64,000 nt of DNA from Rhizobium phaseoli (GCF_010668805.1 NZ_WUFT01000012.1:172385-236384), one strand, 5' to 3'; counted from the stretch's first letter, positions 33,602-44,902 are shown. Numbers and translations are program-made. Notes: a model not told the origin generated them from the sequence alone.

Positions 33602-35068
33602 ATGAGTTTCAAAATCGCTATCATCGGTGCGGGCAGCGTCGGTTTCACCAAGAAGCTGTTCACCGATATTTTGTGCGTTCCCGAGTTTCGCGACGTCGAA
33701 TTCGCGCTGACCGATCTCAGCGAGCATAATCTCGAGATGATCAAGGCGATCCTCGACCGGATCGTCGAAGCGAACGGCTTGCCGACCAAGGTGACGGCGA
33801 CGACCGACCGGCGCCAGGCGCTCTCCGGCGCTCGTTATATCATCAGTTGCGTCCGGGTCGGTGGGCTCGAGGCCTATGCCGACGATATCAGAATTCCGCT
33901 GAAATACGGCATCGACCAATGCGTCGGCGATACGATCTGCGCCGGCGGCATCCTTTACGGCCAGCGCAACATCCCGGTCATTCTCGATTTCTGCAAGGAT
34001 ATCCGCGAGGTTGCTGAGCCCGGCGCGAAATTCCTCAACTATGCCAACCCGATGGCGATGAACACCTGGGCGGCGATCGAATACGGCAAGGTCGATACCG
34101 TCGGCCTCTGCCACGGCGTCCAGCACGGTGCCGAACAGATCGCCGAGGTGCTCGGCGCCAAGTCGCTTGGTGAACTCGACTATGTCTGCTCCGGCATCAA
34201 TCATCAGACCTGGTTCATCGACCTGCGCCTCAACGGCCGCAAGATCGGCAAGGACGAGCTGGTCTCAGCCTTCGAGGCGCATCCGGTCTTTTCGCAGCAG
34301 GAGAAACTGCGCATCGACGTGCTGAAGCGTTTCGGCGTCTATTCCACCGAGAGCAACGGCCACCTTTCGGAATACCTGCCCTGGTACCGCAAGCGGCCGG
34401 AGGAAATCACCCGCTGGATCGACATGTCCGACTGGATCCACGGCGAGACCGGCGGTTATCTCCGCCATTCCACCGAAACCCGCAACTGGTTCGAGACCGA
34501 ATTCCCGCAATTCCTGGAATCCGCCGCAAAGCCGCTCGACTCCACCAAGCGCTCGAACGAACATGCGAGCCACATCCTCGAAGCGCTGGAGACGAACCGG
34601 GTCTATCGCGGTCATTTCAACGTCAAGAACAACGGCGTCATCACCAACCTGCCATCCGACGCGATCATCGAATCGCCCGGCTTCGTCGACCGCTTCGGCA
34701 TCAACATGGTCTCCGGCGTCACCCTGCCGGAAGCCTGTGCGGCCACCTGCATCGCCTCGATCAACGTCCAGCGCATGTCGGTGCATGCCGCCATATCCGG
34801 CGACATCGACCTTTTGAAGCTTGCCGTGCTGCACGATCCGCTGGTCGGCGCCGTGGCGACGCCTGAGGAAGTCTGGCAGATGGTCGACGAAATGGTCGTT
34901 GCCCAGGCGCGCTGGCTGCCGCAATATGCCGATGCCGTGCCGGCCGCCAAGGAGCGGCTGTCGAAATCCAAGGTGCAGACCCGCGACTGGGCGGGCGCTG
35001 CACGCCGCAACGTTCGCTCGATCGAAGAGCTGCGCGCGGAAAAGGCGGCGCTGAAACAGGCCGTCTGA
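33602..35068 (+). CDS. GH4-family glycosidase (alpha-galactosidase-like), first of two
   Basis: The 488-residue NAD+- and Mn2+-dependent GH4 enzyme has the Rossmann FKIAIIGAGSVGFTKKLF at the N-terminus, NYANPMAMNTW, the metal ligands in GLCHGVQHG and SGINHQTWFIDL, and FNVKNNGVITNLPSDAIIES. GH4 enzymes cleave by oxidation at C3, elimination and re-addition. Likely substrates are alpha-galactosides (or alpha-galacturonides). It is clearly diverged from the MelA-like copy at the end of the operon. Start at ATG 33602 with GAGGTGA upstream. A 12-bp hairpin separates it from the binding-protein gene. Confidence 0.9.
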   Translation: MSFKIAIIGAGSVGFTKKLFTDILCVPEFRDVEFALTDLSEHNLEMIKAILDRIVEANGLPTKVTATTDRRQALSGARYIISCVRVGGLEAYADDIRIPLKYGIDQCVGDTICAGGILYGQRNIPVILDFCKDIREVAEPGAKFLNYANPMAMNTWAAIEYGKVDTVGLCHGVQHGAEQIAEVLGAKSLGELDYVCSGINHQTWFIDLRLNGRKIGKDELVSAFEAHPVFSQQEKLRIDVLKRFGVYSTESNGHLSEYLPWYRKRPEEITRWIDMSDWIHGETGGYLRHSTETRNWFETEFPQFLESAAKPLDSTKRSNEHASHILEALETNRVYRGHFNVKNNGVITNLPSDAIIESPGFVDRFGINMVSGVTLPEACAATCIASINVQRMSVHAAISGDIDLLKLAVLHDPLVGAVATPEEVWQMVDEMVVAQARWLPQYADAVPAAKERLSKSKVQTRDWAGAARRNVRSIEELRAEKAALKQAV

Positions 35069-35088
35069 TTTTCGTGAAAGAGGGGTCG

Positions 35089-35117
35089 CCATGGATTTCC
35101 GGGAGGGAAATCCATGG
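35089..35117 (+). repeat. Intercistronic hairpin between GH4 gene and binding-protein gene
   Basis: CCATGGATTTCC-GGGAG-GGAAATCCATGG is a perfect 12-bp stem with a 5-base loop and no T-run. Such structures usually protect one mRNA segment or lower read-through rather than terminate. It lies 20 bases after the GH4 stop. Confidence 0.7.
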
Positions 35118-35192
35118 GCCGCCGGCCAGCTTTCACACCGTTTGAGGAAAAGGAGCCGCGTGCCCCGCGCTCCGGAACAAGAGGGAGAAACG

Positions 35193-37283
35193 ATGATGAA
35201 ATTCCGCAACCTTGGCATTTTGGCCGGACTGGCGCTTGGCGTCTCAGTCCTGGCGCTGAATGCATATGCCTCCGAGGCCACCGTTCCGCCGGCGCCGGCG
35301 GACTTCCCGGCCGAAGGCAAGATCAAATATGTGGCGCGCGACTCCATCCTGGAGTTCAAGGCGCTGCCCGAATATCACGAGCCCGACTGGGTCACGAAGA
35401 ATTTCGTCGCCGCCGGCAAGCTGCCGCCGGTCAAGGATCGCCTGCCGAAGGAGCCGCTGGTCTTCAAGACAGGCAATATGCCCGACGGCATCGGTGTCTA
35501 CGGCGATACGATGCGCCACGTCATCGGCGGCCGGCCGGAAGGCTGGAACTACGGCGCCGGCCAGACGCAGGGCTGGGGCGGCATCGATATCGGTCTCTCC
35601 GAATGCCTGACGCGCACCGCGCCGCTGTTCCAGGTTGAGGCCAAGGACACCGAGCCGCTGCCGAACCTTGCCAAGAGCTGGGATTGGTCCACAGACGGCC
35701 ACAAGCTGACCATGCATCTGGTCGAAGGCGCCAAATGGTCTGATGGTGCGCCGTTCAATGCCGACGACATCATGTTCTACTGGGATGACGAAGTCGTCGA
35801 TCCGAACGTTTCGCCGCTCGGCGGCGGCGCCTCGCCTGAGGCTTTCGGCGCCGGCACGACGCTGAAGAAGATCGACGATTACACCGTCGAATGGACCTTC
35901 AAGGAAGCCTTCCCGAAGCAATATCTCTACACGATGTCCTACCCGAACTTCTGCCCGGGTCCATCGCATATCCTCAAACCCCAGCATCCGAAATATTCGA
36001 AGAACACCTACGACCAGTTCAAGAACGCCTTCCCGCCTGAGTTCATGAACATGCCGGTGATGGGCGCCTGGGTGCCGGTGGAATATCGCTCCGACGACAT
36101 CATCGTCATGCGCCGCAACCCCTATTACTGGAAGGTCGACGAGAAGGGCAATCAGCTGCCTTATCTGAACGAGCTCCACTACAAGCTCTCGACCTGGGCC
36201 GACCGCGACGTTCAGGCCGTGGCCGGATCCGCCGACATCTCGAACCTCGAGCAGCCGGAAAACTTCGTCGCCTCGCTGAAGCGTGCGGCAGAAAAGACCG
36301 CACCCGCCCGCCTGGCTTTCGGTCCGCGCCTCATCGGCTATAACTTGCGCATGAACTTCTCCGCCAACGGCTGGGGCAACCCGGACGAGCGCGGCCAGGC
36401 GATCCGCGAGCTGAACCGCGACGAGGACTTCCGCAAGGCCGTCACCATGGCGCTCGACCGCAAGGCGATCGGCGACTCGCTGGTCAAGGGGCCGTTCACC
36501 GCGATCTATCCGGGCGGGCTTTCCTCCGGCACCAGCTTCTACGATCGCAACTCCACCGTCTACTATCCCTTTGATCTCAAGGGCGCCAAGGCGGAACTCG
36601 CCAAGGCCGGCCTCAAGGATACCGATGGCAACGGCATCGTGAACTTCCCGGCCGGTACGCTTGGCGGCAAGGATGTCGAAATCGTCATGCTGATCAACAA
36701 TCAGTACACGACCGACAAGAGCCTTGCCGAAGGTGTCGTCGCCCAGATGGAGAAGCTCGGCCTGAAGATCGTCATCAACGGGCTCGACGGCACGAAGCGT
36801 GACGATGCCCATTATTCCGGCCGCTTCGACTGGCTGATCCAGCGCAACACCACCGAACTGTCGTCGGTGGTGCAGAATACCGAGCAGCTTGCGCCGATCG
36901 GCCCCCGCACCAGCTGGCACCATCGCGCCGGCAAGGACGATCAGCTCGATCTGATGCCGTTCGAAACGGAACTGAACGATATCGTCAACAAGTTCACCAC
37001 CAGCCCGGACAATGATAGCCGCGTTGCCCTGATGAAGCAGTATCAGAAGATCTCGACAGAGCACGTCAACACCGTGGGTCTGACCGAATATCCTGGCGCC
37101 CTGATCATCAACAAGCGGTTCTCGAATGTGCCGCAGGGCACTCCGATCTTCATGTTCAACTGGGCTGAAGATTCGGTGATCCGCGAACGCCTGTGGGTGG
37201 CCTCCGACAAGCAGGGCAAATACGAGCTGTTCCCCGAACAGCTGCCCGGCAAGCCTGGCGACAAGGGCCCTGTGAATAACTAG
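35193..37283 (+). CDS. agpA: Family-5 periplasmic binding protein, alpha-galactoside type
   Basis: The 696-residue solute-binding protein of the peptide/oligosaccharide family 5 has a signal peptide (MMKFRNLGILAGLALGVSVL, cleaved near ASEAT). The length, NWGAGQTQGWGG-like segment and the domain LSECLTRTAPLFQVEAKDTE are shared with the AgpA type rather than DppA. It captures alpha-galactosides (for example raffinose, melibiose) by analogy with S. meliloti AgpA. The ATG at 35193 follows GAGGGAGAAA. An 11-bp GC-rich hairpin follows the gene. Confidence 0.85.
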   Translation: MMKFRNLGILAGLALGVSVLALNAYASEATVPPAPADFPAEGKIKYVARDSILEFKALPEYHEPDWVTKNFVAAGKLPPVKDRLPKEPLVFKTGNMPDGIGVYGDTMRHVIGGRPEGWNYGAGQTQGWGGIDIGLSECLTRTAPLFQVEAKDTEPLPNLAKSWDWSTDGHKLTMHLVEGAKWSDGAPFNADDIMFYWDDEVVDPNVSPLGGGASPEAFGAGTTLKKIDDYTVEWTFKEAFPKQYLYTMSYPNFCPGPSHILKPQHPKYSKNTYDQFKNAFPPEFMNMPVMGAWVPVEYRSDDIIVMRRNPYYWKVDEKGNQLPYLNELHYKLSTWADRDVQAVAGSADISNLEQPENFVASLKRAAEKTAPARLAFGPRLIGYNLRMNFSANGWGNPDERGQAIRELNRDEDFRKAVTMALDRKAIGDSLVKGPFTAIYPGGLSSGTSFYDRNSTVYYPFDLKGAKAELAKAGLKDTDGNGIVNFPAGTLGGKDVEIVMLINNQYTTDKSLAEGVVAQMEKLGLKIVINGLDGTKRDDAHYSGRFDWLIQRNTTELSSVVQNTEQLAPIGPRTSWHHRAGKDDQLDLMPFETELNDIVNKFTTSPDNDSRVALMKQYQKISTEHVNTVGLTEYPGALIINKRFSNVPQGTPIFMFNWAEDSVIRERLWVASDKQGKYELFPEQLPGKPGDKGPVNN

Positions 37284-37307
37284 TTCCCTCCGAGCTGAAG
37301 CGAGATT

Positions 37308-37332
37308 CAGGCCGCGCGTGGCGCGCGGCCTG
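37308..37332 (+). repeat. Intercistronic hairpin after agpA
   Basis: CAGGCCGCGCG-TGG-CGCGCGGCCTG has an 11-bp perfect GC-rich stem and a 3-base loop, with no T-run. It most likely stabilises the upstream binding-protein mRNA so that it is made in excess over the permeases. Confidence 0.75.
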
Positions 37333-37397
37333 ATATGACCAACACGCCGGCCGCGCTGACAAGGAGCGACTGGCGGCAAGGAGAAGCGGACCGTCCG

Positions 37398-38405
37398 ATG
37401 TTACGATTCCTGCTCGTGCGCATAGCCTCCGCGATCCCCGTCCTCTTCATCCTGAGTGTGGTGACTTTCGCGATCATCCAGGCCCCGCCCGGTGATTATG
37501 CCGATTATATAAGATCCCAGCTGATCAATCAGGGCGGCGCGTCCTACGCCCAGGCCGAAGAGCAGGCCCAGGCCTACCGGGTCGAACACGGTTTGGATAA
37601 ACCGATGGTCGTCCAATACGTCAACTGGATCGGCGGCATCGTCACCCGCGGCGATTTCGGCTACAGCATGTTCTACAACAAGCCGGTCGCCGACGTGGTG
37701 GCAGAGCGGCTGCCGCGGACCCTGCTTCTGGCGCTCGTCTGCCACATCTTCGCTTCGGTGCTCGGCATCGGCTTCGGCATCTGGGCGGCGACGCGGCAAT
37801 ATAGCTGGATCGACAGCACGCTGTCGGCGATTTCCTTCCTCGGCATGACGGTGCCGCGCTTCCTGATGGCGCTGATCATCGTCTATCTGCTGGTCTTCCA
37901 ATTCAACGTTTCCGAAATCGGCAGTTTCTTCTCGCCGCAATATGGCGGAGCGCCATGGTCGTGGGCGAAATTCGTCGATCTCGTCCACCATGTCTGGCCT
38001 GTCGTGGCGATCGCCACCTTCGGCGGGCTCGCCTACAATATGCGGGTAATGCGCGGCAATCTGCTCGATACTTTGAATGCCCAATATGTCGAGACGGCCA
38101 AGGCCAAGGGGCTTACCGGTGCAGCCGTGGTGATGCGCCATGCCGTGCCGAACGCGCTTCATCCATTGGTGATGTATCAGGGCGTCGTGCTGCCCTACAT
38201 GCTGACCGGCGAGATCGAAACCGCCATCATCTTCGCGCTGCCGACCGTCGGCCCGGCGATCGTCGGCTCGATGGCGGTCGGCGACGTCTATGTCACCGCC
38301 ACCTTCATGATGGTGCTGTCGGCGACGCTGATCGTTGGCAACATCATCGCCGACATGCTGCTGGCGCTGCTCGATCCGCGTGTCCGCCAATTTCAAGGAG
38401 CCTGA
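37398..38405 (+). CDS. agpB: ABC transporter permease (DppB/OppB type)
   Basis: The 335-residue inner-membrane permease of the peptide/nickel family has six transmembrane helices, starting MLRFLLVRIASAIPVLFILS. The long periplasmic loop after helix 1 and the EAA-type segment NAQYVETAKAKGLTGAAVVM, then RHAVPNALHPLVMY, are typical. The ATG at 37398 matches the family N-terminus; the frame extends to 37335 with a hydrophilic leader and no better ribosome site. It partners with the DppC-type permease immediately downstream. The symbol is by synteny with the agp locus. Confidence 0.9.
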   Translation: MLRFLLVRIASAIPVLFILSVVTFAIIQAPPGDYADYIRSQLINQGGASYAQAEEQAQAYRVEHGLDKPMVVQYVNWIGGIVTRGDFGYSMFYNKPVADVVAERLPRTLLLALVCHIFASVLGIGFGIWAATRQYSWIDSTLSAISFLGMTVPRFLMALIIVYLLVFQFNVSEIGSFFSPQYGGAPWSWAKFVDLVHHVWPVVAIATFGGLAYNMRVMRGNLLDTLNAQYVETAKAKGLTGAAVVMRHAVPNALHPLVMYQGVVLPYMLTGEIETAIIFALPTVGPAIVGSMAVGDVYVTATFMMVLSATLIVGNIIADMLLALLDPRVRQFQGA

Positions 38406-38406
38406 G

Positions 38407-39546
38407 ATGCTGGCTTTCGACTCCTCGCCGCCACCACCGACAACGACCGAACCTTCGGTCAGCAAGCCATCGCGCGGGCATGAGAGTTATATCGCCCTGG
38501 TCTGGCGCCGGCTGCGGCGCTCCTGGACCGGCATGGCCGGGCTGGTGCTCGTCGGGCTGCTGCTGTTCATGGCGATCTTTGCCGATTTCGTCGCGCCGAT
38601 GGACCCGAAGGTGACCGATGTCGGCTTCGCGCCGCCTCAGATGATGAGCTTTCACGACAAGGACGGCAATTTCGTCTTCCAGCCGCGTGTCTATGGCCTG
38701 GCCGATTCCGATGCGCTCGACCCGGTGACCTTCCAGCCGATCGTCGGCGTCGATTACGACAATCCGCGGCTGCTCGGCTTCTTCGTCAAGGGCGCCGAAT
38801 ATCAGCTTTTCGGCCTGATCCCGGCTGACCGCCACTTCTTCGGCTCGACCGATGGCGAGCCGGTGCATTTCCTCGGCACCGACAAGTTCGGCCGCGACGT
38901 GCTGTCGCGCGCCATCATCGGCTCGCGCATTTCGCTGACGATCGCGCTGACCGTCGTCTTCATCGTTACCGTCATCGGCACCACCGTCGGCATGGTCTCG
39001 GGCTATTTCGGCGGCACCTTCGATGTCTGGCTGCAGCGTTTCGTCGAGCTGGTGCTCGCCTTTCCGCAACTGCCGCTCTATCTGGCGCTGACCTCGCTGA
39101 TCCCGGTGACGGCGCCGACCAATGTCTTCCTCGGCTTCGTCATCGTCGTGATGTCGGCGCTCGGCTGGGCGCAGATGTCGCGCGAGGTGCGCGGCAAGAC
39201 CTTGGCGCTCGCCCGCATCGATTATGTCCGGGCGGCAATGGCTGTCGGCGCCACCGACCGGCGCATCATCCTGCAGCATATTTTCCCGAATGTGATGAGC
39301 CACGTCATCGTCGCGGTGACGCTCGCCATACCAAGCGTGGTACTGCTCGAATCCTTCCTCGGTTTCCTAGGCTTCGCCGTCAAGCCGCCGCTGATTTCCT
39401 GGGGGCTGATGCTGCAGGATACGGCGACCTATTCGGTCATCGGCTCCTATCCTTGGATTCTCTCCCCCGTCGGCTTCGTGCTCGTCACCGTCTTCGCCTT
39501 CAATGCGCTGGGCGATGGACTGCGCGACGCAGTCGATCCTTATTGA
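38407..39546 (+). CDS. agpC: ABC transporter permease (DppC/OppC type)
   Basis: The 379-residue permease is longer than usual DppC because of a periplasmic insert of about 100 residues after helix 1 (KVTDVGFAPPQMMSFHDKDG to HFLGTDKFGRDVL). The family hallmark GTDKFGRDVLSRAIIGSRIS and the EAA loop IDYVRAAMAVGATDRRIILQ are present. A GGAGCCTGAG ribosome site precedes the ATG at 38407, one base after the preceding stop. It forms a heterodimer with the DppB-type permease. Confidence 0.92.
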   Translation: MLAFDSSPPPPTTTEPSVSKPSRGHESYIALVWRRLRRSWTGMAGLVLVGLLLFMAIFADFVAPMDPKVTDVGFAPPQMMSFHDKDGNFVFQPRVYGLADSDALDPVTFQPIVGVDYDNPRLLGFFVKGAEYQLFGLIPADRHFFGSTDGEPVHFLGTDKFGRDVLSRAIIGSRISLTIALTVVFIVTVIGTTVGMVSGYFGGTFDVWLQRFVELVLAFPQLPLYLALTSLIPVTAPTNVFLGFVIVVMSALGWAQMSREVRGKTLALARIDYVRAAMAVGATDRRIILQHIFPNVMSHVIVAVTLAIPSVVLLESFLGFLGFAVKPPLISWGLMLQDTATYSVIGSYPWILSPVGFVLVTVFAFNALGDGLRDAVDPY

Positions 39547-39556
39547 GGTGATTGAT

Positions 39557-41224
<1,668 letters not shown>

Positions 41225-41246
41225 CTATCGAATGCCGGAGGTTATA

Positions 41247-42617
41247 ATGGCAGCAAATCCCAAAATCACATTCATCGGAGCAGGCTCCACCGTTTTCATG
41301 AAGAACATCGTCGGCGACGTGTTGCAGCGTCCGGCCCTTTCGGGTGCGACGATCGCCTTGATGGACCTCAACCCGCAGCGGTTGGAAGAAAGCGCCGTCG
41401 TCGTCAACAAGCTGATCTCGACGCTCGGCGTCAAGGCCAAGGCCGAGACCTATTCCGACCAGCGCAAGGCGCTTGCCGGCGCCGATTTCGTCGTCGTCGC
41501 CTTCCAGATCGGCGGCTATGAACCCTGCACCGTCACCGATTTCGAGGTGCCGAAGAAATACGGGCTACGCCAGACGATTGCCGATACGCTCGGCGTCGGC
41601 GGCATCATGCGCGGACTGCGCACCGTGCCGCATCTCTGGAAGATCTGCGAGGACATGCTCGCCATCTGCCCCGAGGCGATCATGCTGCAATATGTCAACC
41701 CGATGGCGATCAACACCTGGGCGATATCGGAGAAATACCCGACCATTCGCCAGGTCGGTCTCTGCCATTCGGTGCAGGGCACGGCGATGGAGCTGGCCCA
41801 TGACCTCGACATTCCCTACGAGGAAATTCGCTACCGTGCGGCCGGCATCAATCACATGGCCTTCTATCTCAAATTCGAGCATCGCCAGGCCGATGGTTCC
41901 TACCGCAATCTGTATCCCGATCTGCTGCGCGCCTATCGCGAGGGCAGGGCGCCGAAGCCCGGCTGGAACCCGCGCTGCCCGAACAAGGTGCGCTACGAGA
42001 TGCTGACGCGGCTCGGCTATTTCGTCACCGAAAGCTCGGAGCATTTCGCCGAATACACGCCCTATTTCATCAAGGAGGGCCGCGACGACCTGATCGAGAA
42101 ATTCGGCATTCCGCTCGATGAATATCCAAAACGCTGCATCGAGCAGATCGAGCGCTGGAAGGGCCAGGCAGAAGCCTATCGCAGCGCCGACAAGATCGAG
42201 GTTCAGCCCTCGAAGGAATACGCCTCGTCGATCATCAACTCGGTCTGGACCGGCGAACCCTCTGTCATCTACGGCAACGTCCGCAACAATGGCTGCATCA
42301 CCTCGCTGCCATCAAATTGCGCCGCCGAAGTGCCCTGCCTGGTCGATGCCTCCGGCATCCAGCCGACCTTCATCGGCGACCTGCCGCCGCAGCTGACCGC
42401 GCTGATCCGCACCAATATCAACGTTCAGGAACTGACGGTGCAGGCGCTGATGACCGAAAATCCCGAGCACATCTACCATGCCGCGATGATGGACCCGCAC
42501 ACGGCCGCCGAACTCGACCTCGACCAGATCTGGTCGCTGGTCGACGACCTGCTCGCCACCCACGGCAACTGGCTGCCCGAATGGGCGCGCACATCTAAAA
42601 AAGTACAGGCCGCCTGA
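41247..42617 (+). CDS. melA: Alpha-galactosidase, GH4 (MelA type)
   Basis: The 456-residue GH4 alpha-galactosidase is clearly MelA-like: ITFIGAGSTVFMKNIVGDV at the N-terminus, VVAFQIGGYEPCTVTDFEV, metal/NAD motifs LCHSVQGTAMELAHDL and GINHMAFYLKFEHR, and YHAAMMDPHTAAELDLDQIW near the end all match E. coli MelA in order. It hydrolyses melibiose and other alpha-galactosides in an NAD+- and Mn2+-dependent way. The GGAGG at 41237-41241 is spaced 5 bases from the ATG at 41247. It is the last gene of the operon, followed by a strong terminator. Confidence 0.95.
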   Translation: MAANPKITFIGAGSTVFMKNIVGDVLQRPALSGATIALMDLNPQRLEESAVVVNKLISTLGVKAKAETYSDQRKALAGADFVVVAFQIGGYEPCTVTDFEVPKKYGLRQTIADTLGVGGIMRGLRTVPHLWKICEDMLAICPEAIMLQYVNPMAINTWAISEKYPTIRQVGLCHSVQGTAMELAHDLDIPYEEIRYRAAGINHMAFYLKFEHRQADGSYRNLYPDLLRAYREGRAPKPGWNPRCPNKVRYEMLTRLGYFVTESSEHFAEYTPYFIKEGRDDLIEKFGIPLDEYPKRCIEQIERWKGQAEAYRSADKIEVQPSKEYASSIINSVWTGEPSVIYGNVRNNGCITSLPSNCAAEVPCLVDASGIQPTFIGDLPPQLTALIRTNINVQELTVQALMTENPEHIYHAAMMDPHTAAELDLDQIWSLVDDLLATHGNWLPEWARTSKKVQAA

Positions 42618-42643
42618 CCTCCTCTCCCGGGTCGGCGTCGAAG

Positions 42644-42676
42644 AGCCCCGCGGTGGCAACACACCGCGGGGCTTTT
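42644..42676 (+). terminator. Rho-independent terminator of the agp/mel operon
   Basis: AGCCCCGCGGTG-GCAACA-CACCGCGGGGCT has a 12-bp perfect stem with a 6-base loop, followed by TTTTGTG. It directly follows the melA gene and closes the operon before the accessory region. Confidence 0.92.
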
Positions 42677-42701
42677 GTGTGGGGACGGGGCTGCTTTGCG
42701 A

Positions 42702-43529
42702 TTAACGGGCCGCTCGGTACTCAGCCTTCCGTTTCATTCCAGCGCGCACCATCCCGAACGTCATGCGCCCGAAGCGCAAGCAACATATAATCATCACCGG
42801 ATAAGCGAGCCTAGGAGCGTCAAAGACGTAGATAAGTCCCCATCCCGCCGCAACGAATGTGAGATAGAGGTACAGCGGCCTGAAAGCCGAACCGCTCGAC
42901 GCCGCTGCTCTTTTTCCGACGGCGAGTTGCTGCGCCGGCTGCGGCATACTTCTTGGAGGCGGGTCTGCCCCCATCAGGCTTGCTGGAATTGGTTCGGATC
43001 CTGTCCCAAGCCCGGCAAAGAGCTTTCGGAGTTCTTCCGATTTAAGGGGATCTTCTTCATCTAAGATGTGAGCCGCGCGGTGTCCGAACGGCGGGACCAG
43101 CGCCTCAGGCAGAGTCCAGGGAAGATTGGAAGCCCCATGGGCGCGGGCGAACTCTCGCAGATCTTCAGCTTCTTCAACTGTCCAGCTGCACACCTCTTCG
43201 CCGTCTAGTAGCTCTTGGCCCCGATAGAGAATTTCCGACCGGCGATAAAAACCCGCATTGACGCGATCTACCAGCCTCTTGAGCGTCAAAATGTCTTCTT
43301 CGAAGGCGTCGGGATGCTCGAGACGCTCCAAAGGCCCTGCTCGCCAGAAGTAGCTTGCGGCCGTTGCCAGATCGCAGTCGGGCTGCGTCAGGATCCATTC
43401 GAACACATCTTCCGCGAAATCGAAGTTCAGATCTTCTGCAATGGCATGGCGAGCATCCGGGGACCGGCCGGTCAACCAATCGATCATGGCCCGTTGTTCG
43501 GCATCGTAACTGTCAAATTTGCCGTCCAT
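42702..43529 (-). CDS. DUF4274-family protein with C-terminal membrane anchor
   Basis: The 275-residue protein has an N-terminal DUF4274-like domain (about 20-85, FEWILTQPDCDLATAASYFW), a middle acidic helical region and two C-terminal hydrophobic segments (about 220-238 PLYLYLTFVAAGWGLIYVF and about 243-262). DUF4274 proteins are often found beside polymorphic toxins as possible immunity proteins; this role is only inferred here. The ATG at 43529 is preceded by AGGGAGAG. It is the first gene on the accessory side of the melA terminator and has no operon partner. Confidence 0.7.
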   Translation of the reverse strand: MDGKFDSYDAEQRAMIDWLTGRSPDARHAIAEDLNFDFAEDVFEWILTQPDCDLATAASYFWRAGPLERLEHPDAFEEDILTLKRLVDRVNAGFYRRSEILYRGQELLDGEEVCSWTVEEAEDLREFARAHGASNLPWTLPEALVPPFGHRAAHILDEEDPLKSEELRKLFAGLGTGSEPIPASLMGADPPPRSMPQPAQQLAVGKRAAASSGSAFRPLYLYLTFVAAGWGLIYVFDAPRLAYPVMIICCLRFGRMTFGMVRAGMKRKAEYRAAR

Positions 43530-43957
43530 CGCTCTCCCTCGGAATGGTCAATCGCCTATTACCCTTCAAAGTAATTCTCAGCAATCGCGGACCGTGGGAA
43601 CGCATCTCGACATTCAATCGCGGGAATGATTGTTGGCGAGGCCTTAAATCCCGGACCCATCGAGCTGCTCGTCGTCATCGCCTTCCCAGGGTGAAGGCAT
43701 CGAGGTGCGATTGGCCGAGGGCATCGGCATCCAACACTTCAACTCCGGTTCGGCATATTCGATGATTTGCCCGGGCGAGGAATCCGAGGTGCCAGCCTTC
43801 TCCCGCGAATTGATCGCCATGCGACCAATAGGCGAGATCAACTTCCGCCGGCCCTGCTCCGACGCCCGGATCGTCACCAGGATCTATCCTTCCAGCTTGC
43901 CACCGAGGCGTGCTATTGCGAAGGTCATAAACACAAGCTTATTGCCCGGAAATTTCG
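43530..43957. other. Spacer with an uncertain 91-codon frame
   Basis: This stretch holds a possible plus-strand frame at 43705-43980 (MRLAEGIGIQHFNSGSAYSM onward) that would overlap the DUF6615 gene by 23 bases. It has no clear ribosome site and I recognise no family, so it may be a gene remnant. Nothing else is visible apart from the divergent promoter region for 43529 and 43958. Confidence 0.4.
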
Positions 43958-44878
43958 ATGCTTTGCGATCTCGCCCATAACTTTCCGCCCAAGATCGCAC
44001 AGTTTTTGGAACGCGATCGGGGCCTGAAACGCAATTTTCGCGAGGAAAGCGTCACCGACATGCTGATGTTCAGCCTTGTCGGCCTTCGGCCTTTTGGCGT
44101 CAGCGTCGACTTTCCAGACGAGCCGACGACCGGCGGCGATATGGAATGGGTGTTTGCAGCGCCCCGCGACATCAACGGCGGGCGGTATTTGCGGATCATC
44201 CTGCAAGCCAAACGCGCCCAATTTTCGAACACGAAGGGCGGATACTGGTACTATCAGCATCTCGACCACGAGAAAGGCAAGCAGGCCAACACGCTGGTGA
44301 GCCATGCATCGGGCCGGCCCGGCGGCATGTCGACGCCGCCACTCTACATCTTCTACCACCCGAACTCGGCGCTTTCGCCGAAGACGGCGTCGTCGTTACC
44401 CGCGGTTGATGGCGTCAATCTGGTGTTCGCCCATCAGGTCGCGCCTGTGGTGGCGGGCGGTTGCGCTCGTAAAGACAAGACAGTTGAGGCTTGGCGCGGT
44501 TCGTTCATGCGGCTCTCGGATATCCTGTGCTGGCCATTTGTGTCTGTGCCGCCCCCGCCAGGGCCGGCCGGCTCCATCGGGTTTCAGATCATTGGAGGCC
44601 CGGCGCGGAGACTTCCTTTCACGCCGAGTTTTCATCCCGATGTCGTCGCGGCTCGGCTGCAACGGCGGCTTGAGACCGCGGGTGGAAAATTCCCCCTACC
44701 GGCCGATTTGATCCGGCGCGTCTCGGCTGCCGAAGGGATCCCGGACGATCTACAGCGCGCGATCGAAGGCAACGTGACACTTGCGGACCGTAAGGAGCTC
44801 GTCCGCCCTCGCGTGATCTTCACGACGCAGATGTCGCGCGAGCATCCTTCGTATGTCCGCGCCGTGCGCCGCGGCTAG
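43958..44878 (+). CDS. DUF6615-like protein with PD-(D/E)XK-type nuclease motifs
   Basis: The 306-residue protein starts MLCDLAHNFPPKIAQFLERD. FREESVTDMLMFSLV supplies a conserved Glu, and TTGGDMEWVF followed by a strand RIILQAKRAQF gives an E-x(n)-D-x(n)-QxK arrangement like PD-(D/E)XK nucleases. These features and the spacing resemble DUF6615 proteins, which occur in variable genomic islands. A role in DNA or RNA cleavage for phage defence is an inference. It lies 24 bases upstream of a GIY-YIG nuclease gene on the same strand, so the two probably form a cassette. Confidence 0.6.
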   Translation: MLCDLAHNFPPKIAQFLERDRGLKRNFREESVTDMLMFSLVGLRPFGVSVDFPDEPTTGGDMEWVFAAPRDINGGRYLRIILQAKRAQFSNTKGGYWYYQHLDHEKGKQANTLVSHASGRPGGMSTPPLYIFYHPNSALSPKTASSLPAVDGVNLVFAHQVAPVVAGGCARKDKTVEAWRGSFMRLSDILCWPFVSVPPPPGPAGSIGFQIIGGPARRLPFTPSFHPDVVAARLQRRLETAGGKFPLPADLIRRVSAAEGIPDDLQRAIEGNVTLADRKELVRPRVIFTTQMSREHPSYVRAVRRG

Positions 44879-44902
44879 AGCGACACAGAAAGTAGGTATG
44901 GC

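Noticed and set aside
35244..37379. A 711-codon minus-strand frame opposite agpA
   Set aside because: Antisense shadow of a high-GC gene; the plus strand encodes a complete binding protein with a signal peptide.
43644..43877. A 77-codon minus-strand frame in the 43.5-43.96 kb spacer
   Set aside because: No ribosome site, no homology recognised and low-complexity ends.
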